This document shows positions 59,645 to 64,000 of a stretch of 64,000 nt of DNA, in pieces. The position numbers were made by a program, and so were the translations under genes. Each line of letters starts with the position of its first letter. Positions within the stretch are counted from its first letter, which is position 1. Source of the DNA: Pseudofrankia inefficax (GTDB lineage Bacteria; Actinomycetota; Actinomycetes; Frankiales; Frankiaceae); NCBI RefSeq assembly GCF_000166135.1, contig NC_014666.1, forward strand, positions 3,658,001 to 3,722,000, written 5' to 3'. The notes beneath the pieces were generated by a model. The model searched no databases. It saw nothing but the letters and a program-made list of their open reading frames with translations, and was not told the origin of the DNA.

Positions 59645-60555
59645 CGCAGGACCCTCCTGTCGAGAAGTCGGATGAGCCCGTCCGTGACCAGGCCGAGCAG
59701 GGCGTAGATGACGAGGCAGAGCACGATCACGTCCGACTGGAAGAACGTCTGCGCGCGGATCATGAGGTAGCCGATCCCGCTGTGGGCGTTCAGCTGCTCG
59801 GCGAACACCAGCAGCAGCCAGGCCACGGCCGCCGCGAGCCGAAGGCCGACGAGGAAGCTGGGCAGCGCGCCCGGGATGACGACGTGCCGGATCAGCCCGG
59901 CGCGGCTGAGCCCGGCGACGTCGGCGAGCTCCCGGTAGCCCGGGTGCAGCGACTTGATGGCGACCGACGTGTTCACGTAGATCGGGAACGCCACACCCAT
60001 CACGATCAGGCTGATCTTCGCGGTCTCGCCGAGACCGAGCCACAGGATGAGCAGCGGCTGGATGCCGATGATCGGCACGAAGCGCAGCATCTGGATGTTC
60101 GCGTCGACGAGGTCGTCGCCGACCCGGGTCAGCCCGGACGCGAGCGCGAGGACGACCCCGATCGGAACACCCAGTCCGAGACCCCAGAGCACCCGCCACA
60201 GCGACGCCTGCAGCGCCGCCCACAGCGTGCCGTCCCTGGCGAGGTCCCAGCCCACGGTGACCACCGCGGACGGGCCGGCGAGCACCCGCGGGCTCAGCCA
60301 CCCGGCGCTCGACGCCAGCTGCCAGCCCGCGAACAGCAGCACCACCCCCGCCAGCCGCTCGACGCCGCGGGGAACCCGCCAGCGTGAACCGGCCGCCTCG
60401 CCGGGCCGGCGCGTCGGCAGCCGGACCAGGCCGCGCGCCGGTGCGGCGACCGCGAGGATCGGCTCGGCGCTCACGGGCTTGGCGCTCACGGGCTTGGCGG
60501 CCACGGGCTTGGCGCTCGGTGCCCGGCCGGCCTCGGTGATCTCGGAGAGGGTCAC
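59626..60555 (-). CDS. ssuC: Sulfonate ABC transporter permease
   Basis: A 309-residue membrane protein of SsuC/TauC type with six helices from about residue 68. The EAA loop reads YRELADVAGLSRAGLIRHVVIPGALPS. A small repeat (AKPVSAKPVS) stands in the N-terminal tail. Its GTG overlaps the stop of ssuA by 4 bases. It forms the pore of the sulfonate importer. Confidence 0.9.
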   Translation of the reverse strand: MTLSEITEAGRAPSAKPVAAKPVSAKPVSAEPILAVAAPARGLVRLPTRRPGEAAGSRWRVPRGVERLAGVVLLFAGWQLASSAGWLSPRVLAGPSAVVTVGWDLARDGTLWAALQASLWRVLWGLGLGVPIGVVLALASGLTRVGDDLVDANIQMLRFVPIIGIQPLLILWLGLGETAKISLIVMGVAFPIYVNTSVAIKSLHPGYRELADVAGLSRAGLIRHVVIPGALPSFLVGLRLAAAVAWLLLVFAEQLNAHSGIGYLMIRAQTFFQSDVIVLCLVIYALLGLVTDGLIRLLDRRVLRWQPGR

Positions 60556-61616
60556 TGGCCCTGGGCCTTCGCGACGACCTGGTTGAACCGGGAGTCGAAC
60601 TCCTCCGAGACGTCGATCTTCGCCGGGATCTCGCCCGCGCTCTGGAAGAGGTCGGCCAGCCGCTGCTGCGGGGCGACGATCCCACCGGGGAGCTGGAAGA
60701 ACGTCGGCGTGCCGGTGGCGGCGACGATCTCGTTCGCGCGCTCAGGCGTGAGGCCGTAGAGCTTCACGTAGATGGCGTTCGTGTAGACGCCCGGGTGGTC
60801 GCCCAGGTAGGCCCACGCCTTCACCAGCCGGGTGAGGTAGTCGGCCTCGGCCGCGGTCTTCGCCGGGCTCGCGAGCGTGGCGTCACTGGCGATGACGAAG
60901 TTCGACCGGTCGGGCAGCGCGGTCGTCGTCGCCACGTTCTTCGCGGTGGGGTTCTTGGCGAGGAAGGCGCTGGTCAGCGGCTCGATGGACAGACCCGCGT
61001 CGACGGAGCCGCTCTGCAGCGCCGCGGCGACCTGCGTCTGCGGGATGTCGACCGAGTCGACGTCGGACAGCTTCAGCCCTGCGGCGTCGAGGGCCTGGAG
61101 CAGCACGGCCTCGCCGGCGGTGCCCTTCTGGTAGGCGACCTTCTTGCCCTTCAGGGACGCCCAGCCGGTGATGTCGCTGTGGCCGGGCGCGCTGACGAGC
61201 TGGTAGCTGCCCGTCCTGTACTGGAAGCCGGCCACCGCGTGCAGGCCCTGCTTCCCGGCCTGCGCGAAGATCAGCGGAGTGCTGCCGACGAAGCCGGTGT
61301 CGAGCGCCCCGGCCTCGAAGGCCTGCAGCATCGGCGGGCCGCCGATGAAGGTCGAGTACTCGACCTTGTAGGGGACGTTGGTGTCCTGGCCGGACAGCCG
61401 CAGCAGGTTCTTCAGGAAGTCCAGCTGGTCACCCACCCGCAGGGTCGTACCGGCGGGGATGGTCGTGCTGAGGCTCACGGGGGTGGCCGTGGCGGCGGCG
61501 GTCGCGCCGTCATCGGCCCGGGTCGACGCACCGCTCTTGCAGGCCGCGGCGGACACGGAGAGTGAAGCGGCAACGACGAGGGCGCACATGGTGCGACGAA
61601 CGAGGGGTGAACGCAC
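60552..61616 (-). CDS. ssuA: Sulfonate ABC transporter substrate-binding lipoprotein
   Basis: A 354-residue binding protein. VRSPLVRRTMCALVVAASLS is the signal start and SAAACKSG the lipobox (Cys near residue 26). Family features: TLRVGDQLDFLKNLL, AFEAGALDTGFVGSTPLIFAQA, KGKKVAYQKGTAGEAVLLQAL. I chose GTG at 61616; the codons before it are unlike a signal peptide. It is the first structural gene of the operon and follows a cysteine leader peptide. Confidence 0.87.
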   Translation of the reverse strand: MRSPLVRRTMCALVVAASLSVSAAACKSGASTRADDGATAAATATPVSLSTTIPAGTTLRVGDQLDFLKNLLRLSGQDTNVPYKVEYSTFIGGPPMLQAFEAGALDTGFVGSTPLIFAQAGKQGLHAVAGFQYRTGSYQLVSAPGHSDITGWASLKGKKVAYQKGTAGEAVLLQALDAAGLKLSDVDSVDIPQTQVAAALQSGSVDAGLSIEPLTSAFLAKNPTAKNVATTTALPDRSNFVIASDATLASPAKTAAEADYLTRLVKAWAYLGDHPGVYTNAIYVKLYGLTPERANEIVAATGTPTFFQLPGGIVAPQQRLADLFQSAGEIPAKIDVSEEFDSRFNQVVAKAQGQ

Positions 61617-61678
61617 GGGAATCCATTTCCAGGCAGCATGGCGGTCGCCGACCACGGCGGGTCCGGGCGTGGGCGTAC

Positions 61679-61741
61679 GGCAGGTGGGCACACGGCAGGG
61701 TGGGCGGACGGCAGGGTGGCCAGATGGCAGGGTGGCCAGGG
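61679..61741 (-). repeat. 16-bp tandem repeat in the ssu leader (C-rich RNA)
   Basis: Four units (61679, 61694, 61710, 61726) of GGCAGGGTGGCCAGAT type. On the transcribed ssu strand this is a C-rich, G-poor series of CCACCCTGCC. Rho loads at such RNA, so this could be the termination part of an attenuator following the leader peptide (inference). Confidence 0.6.
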
Positions 61742-61872
61742 AAAAAGGGGCACGCGGCGCGGCGGCGCGCGGCCGGTTGGCCCAGGGGTCTGTAGCCCGG
61801 AGGCCTCTGCCCCGGAGGTCCCTGCCCCGAGGTCAAAGCCCCGAGGTCAGAGTGTCGAGACGAGTCCGGTCG

Positions 61873-61950
61873 TCAGTGCGAACAGAGGGCGCTGCTGACG
61901 CGCTCGAAGTCGACGCAACGGCGCGTGGTCAGCTCTCCGCTGCGGCCCAT
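61873..61950 (-). CDS. Cysteine-type leader peptide upstream of ssuA (25 aa)
   Basis: A 25-codon ORF on the minus strand: MGRSGELTT, then RRCVDFERVSSALCSH and TGA. LTxRxxVDxxRVSSALC is the pattern of the actinobacterial sulfur-operon leader peptides. Two Cys codons stand at residues 12 and 23. It lies some 10 bases after the likely transcription start and about 255 bases before ssuA. Translation speed at Cys codons could set ssu expression: low cysteine would relieve termination (mechanism inferred from related leaders). Confidence 0.75.
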   Translation of the reverse strand: MGRSGELTTRRCVDFERVSSALCSH

Positions 61951-61966
61951 CGTCGACACGCTGCCG

Positions 61967-61996
61967 ATAGTCGACCAACTCGGTTGGGTTTGTCAA
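61967..61996 (-). promoter_or_regulatory. Promoter of the ssu operon
   Basis: On the minus strand TTGACA (61991-61996) and GACTAT (61967-61972) are 18 bases apart; the leader peptide ATG is 16 bases past the -10. A small palindrome GTTTGT/ACAAAC (61988-62001) covers the -35, a plausible binding site for the TetR encoded next door. Confidence 0.5.
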
Positions 61997-62020
61997 CAAA
62001 CAGTTCTGTGCGCGTCCTGG

Positions 62021-62626
62021 TCAGAGGGCGCCGAATCCCTGTTGGAGCCGGGCCAGGGCATCGTCGAGCACCGTCACCTGGTCCGGCTCCGGCTCCGGCG
62101 AGGACCGCTCGGCCGCGGGGAGCTGGCTGATCATCAGGATGCCGATGATGGCGCCGCTCACGGCTACGACGTCGCCGTCGTCCGGTGTCCGTCCGGCCCG
62201 TTCCGCCACGGCAAGGGTGAACTCGCGCAGGGCGGAGGTGAGGTGGTCCAGATGGGCCGCGCGGACCTCGGGTATCGCGGCGATGAGCTTGGCGCGGTGC
62301 TGCTCCAGGTCACGCTGCTCGGAGGTCAGGGTGGCGTAGCCGGCCCGCAGGGCCGCGCGGAACGCCGTGAGGACGCCCTCGTCGGCGGGTCGGGCGCGGA
62401 AGTGCGCCAGCAGGTCGTAGTCGGCCGCGTCCCACAGGACGAGGTCGGGCTTGGTCGGGAAGTGCCGGAAGCAGGTCCGCGACGCGATCCCGACCTCGTC
62501 CGCGATCATGCCGACCGTGGTCTCGGCGTAGCCGCGTTCGGCGAACAGGCGCAGCGCGGCCGCCTGGATCGCCTGCTTGAGCGCGATCGTCTGCGTCTGG
62601 CGCCACGACGGCCGATCCTGCGACAA
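62021..62626 (-). CDS. TetR-family regulator
   Basis: A 201-residue regulator: ALKQAIQAAALRLFAERGYAETTVGMIADEVGIASRTCFRHFPTK covers the HTH in residues 15-58 in separate conserved words. The C-terminal part is the MftR-like type. TTG at 62626 directly follows the TAG of the MFS gene, so they are cotranscribed and it likely represses that exporter. A second target could be the ssu promoter 340 bases away. Confidence 0.85.
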   Translation of the reverse strand: MSQDRPSWRQTQTIALKQAIQAAALRLFAERGYAETTVGMIADEVGIASRTCFRHFPTKPDLVLWDAADYDLLAHFRARPADEGVLTAFRAALRAGYATLTSEQRDLEQHRAKLIAAIPEVRAAHLDHLTSALREFTLAVAERAGRTPDDGDVVAVSGAIIGILMISQLPAAERSSPEPEPDQVTVLDDALARLQQGFGAL

Positions 62627-64000
62627 CTACGCGCTCCCATCGCCCAGGGCTGGCTCGATCATTGTCGCGGCACCCGGCTGGGGCACACCCGACTGCCGCG
62701 CGACCAGCGACACCGGTGGTGTCTCGACGTCGGCCTGGCTCCCGGCGGCAGCGGCGGCCGACGAGCCGATGGTCGCCCGGCGTGGGAACACCAGCAGCGC
62801 GAGCAGCGCCCCGGCGAACGCTATCCCACCGCAGAGCAGCAGAGCGGTGTCGACGCCGTACACGAACGCCGAACGGACACCGGCCAGCAGGGCGGGGGAG
62901 TGGACCTGGTCGGCCAGCGCCGCGCCGTCGAAGACCCCGCCACGCGCCACCCCGGCCTGAGCCGCGGTCAGCCCGGTGGTGTCGAGGTGCCCGCGGTAGC
63001 CGGCCAGCGCCGCGGTGCCGAGCACGGCGGCGCCGAACGGGCTGCCGGCGTCCTGCAACGCCTGGATGAGGGCTGACGCGGTACCGGCCCGGGCGACAGG
63101 GATGCGCCCGAGAGCCGCGGCGGTCGCCGTGGCGATCACCGTCCCGATCCCGACGCCGGTGATCGGGGTCCAGACGGACAGGAACCCGAGGCCGCTCGAC
63201 AGGTCCGTGGCCGCCCCGACCATCAGGCCCGAGCCCATCACGGCGAAGCCGCCGGCGAGCACCGCCTTCGCGCCGATCGCCTTCGCGAGTGGTTCGGCGC
63301 CGGCCGCGCCGACGGCGAGCCCGCCGAGCAGCGGGAGCAGGCGCAGGCCCGAGCCGATCGAGTCGACCCCGAGCACGGCCTGGAAGTACTGCGGCAGCGT
63401 GAACAGCAGCCCGATCATCGCCAGCGAGCACAGGAAGGCCAGGACCGTGCCCCAGACGTACTCGGGAATGCGGAACAGGCTGACGTCGACCAGCGGTTCC
63501 CGCACCCGGACCGCGGCCGGCATCGCGGCCGGTGTCGTGGCCGGGCCCGGGGTCGACGGGCGCTGCCAGACCGCGAAGGCCGTCAGCAGGACCGTGCCGG
63601 CGGCGAGCGCGGCGATCACGACCGCCGAGGCCCAGCCACGGGTGCCGGCCTCGGCGAACCCGTAGACCAGCCCGGCCAGCCCAGCGCCGAACAGCACCAT
63701 GCCGACGAGGTCGAGCCGGCCCTGCCGCGGGGCGCGGGACTCCGGCACCAGCGTGACCACGGCCACCAGAGCGATCACGACGACCGGCACGTTGATGAGG
63801 AAGACCCAGCCCCACCAGAACCGGTCGAGCAGCCAGCCCCCGAGGATCGGCCCGGTCGGCAGCGCCAGGAAGTTCACCCCGGCCCACACCCCGACCGCCC
63901 GGGGTCGCTCCTCCTCGGTGAACATGACCGTGACCGCCGACATCGCCATCACCACGATGCCGGCCCCGGCGACTCCGCCCACGGCGCGAGCGGCGATGAA
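62627..64000 (-). CDS. MFS exporter, DHA2 type (5' truncated)
   Basis: The gene starts beyond 64000; about 457 residues are visible, from FIAARAVGGVAGAGIVVMAM in what would be helix 4 to the stop. MFTEEERPRAVGVWAG, GPILGGWLLDRFWWGWVFLINVP and many further helices fit 14-helix proton-driven exporters (EmrB/QacA). Substrate unknown; the TetR gene that follows suggests inducible efflux. Confidence 0.9.
   Translation of the reverse strand, partial: FIAARAVGGVAGAGIVVMAMSAVTVMFTEEERPRAVGVWAGVNFLALPTGPILGGWLLDRFWWGWVFLINVPVVVIALVAVVTLVPESRAPRQGRLDLVGMVLFGAGLAGLVYGFAEAGTRGWASAVVIAALAAGTVLLTAFAVWQRPSTPGPATTPAAMPAAVRVREPLVDVSLFRIPEYVWGTVLAFLCSLAMIGLLFTLPQYFQAVLGVDSIGSGLRLLPLLGGLAVGAAGAEPLAKAIGAKAVLAGGFAVMGSGLMVGAATDLSSGLGFLSVWTPITGVGIGTVIATATAAALGRIPVARAGTASALIQALQDAGSPFGAAVLGTAALAGYRGHLDTTGLTAAQAGVARGGVFDGAALADQVHSPALLAGVRSAFVYGVDTALLLCGGIAFAGALLALLVFPRRATIGSSAAAAAGSQADVETPPVSLVARQSGVPQPGAATMIEPALGDGSA

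Noticed and set aside
1..64000. tRNA, rRNA or replication origin
   Set aside because: No T-loop-like GTTCGAATC with matching acceptor stems, no rRNA sequence and no DnaA-box cluster were seen on reading.

Overview
The window reads as chromosome of a high-GC actinomycete. GC is about 70% or more by eye, GTG and TTG starts are frequent, 4-base start/stop overlaps are the rule, and many actinobacterial families occur (ECF41 sigma factor, XRE/DUF5753 with DUF397, DUF222-HNH, Rpf-like transglycosylase, SAM-IV-type riboswitch, 'SSALC' leader peptides). A Frankia-like organism is my guess; nothing here proves the genus. No tRNA, rRNA, CRISPR array or intact insertion sequence was recognised.

Layout. 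1-8.2 kb: an amino-sugar import and catabolism operon (ABC importer, ROK regulator, ROK kinase, nagA, nagB). 8.5-11.2 kb: a DHA2-type MFS exporter divergent from an XRE/MmyB-type regulator. 11.2-13.9 kb: three secreted muralytic proteins with TTG starts; two have matching long 5' leaders. 14-18.5 kb: Tat-exported phospholipase C, then a sulfotransferase/DUF7064-like pair. 18.8-20.4 kb: a leaderless Cys-Cys leader peptide ahead of cysteine dioxygenase and rhodanese. 20.6-27.7 kb: double CoA-transferase, Nudix hydrolase, SRPBCC/ArsR pair, ECF sigma factor with membrane partner, secreted propeller-like protein. 28.2-33.1 kb: kdpFABC. 33.2-36.2 kb: a whiJ-like trio (DUF397, XRE, ATPase) and an ECF41 sigma factor. 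36.2-42.7 kb: TauD dioxygenase, carbonic anhydrase, two genes that look frameshifted, and a luciferase-like oxidoreductase with a remarkable 18-bp repeat. 42.7-49 kb: DUF222-HNH protein, transposase remnant, PRPP synthetase, an AT-richer membrane gene, and an XRE regulator divergent from a quinone oxidoreductase. 49-62 kb: sulfur-related block. 62-64 kb: TetR and a truncated MFS gene.

Sulfur theme. Sulfotransferase, cysteine dioxygenase, rhodanese, two TauD-type dioxygenases, a sulfatase, a SAM-riboswitch-controlled class V aminotransferase and a seven-gene ssuA-ssuC-ssuB-tauD plus amino-acid ABC operon occur together. Three of these units carry recognisable sulfur-sensing leaders: two Cys-containing leader peptides (18778-18858 and 61873-61950) and one SAM-type riboswitch (51895-51975). 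The inferred job is release of sulfur from organosulfur compounds and control of cysteine and SAM supply.

Other structure. A 73-bp palindromic element occurs three times at identical length (8248, 49142, 51679). Short in-frame tandem repeats are unusually common: inside the ROK kinase, Nudix hydrolase and ECF41 tail, and most strikingly 25 units of 18 bp rich in rare TTA codons at the start of the luciferase-like gene.
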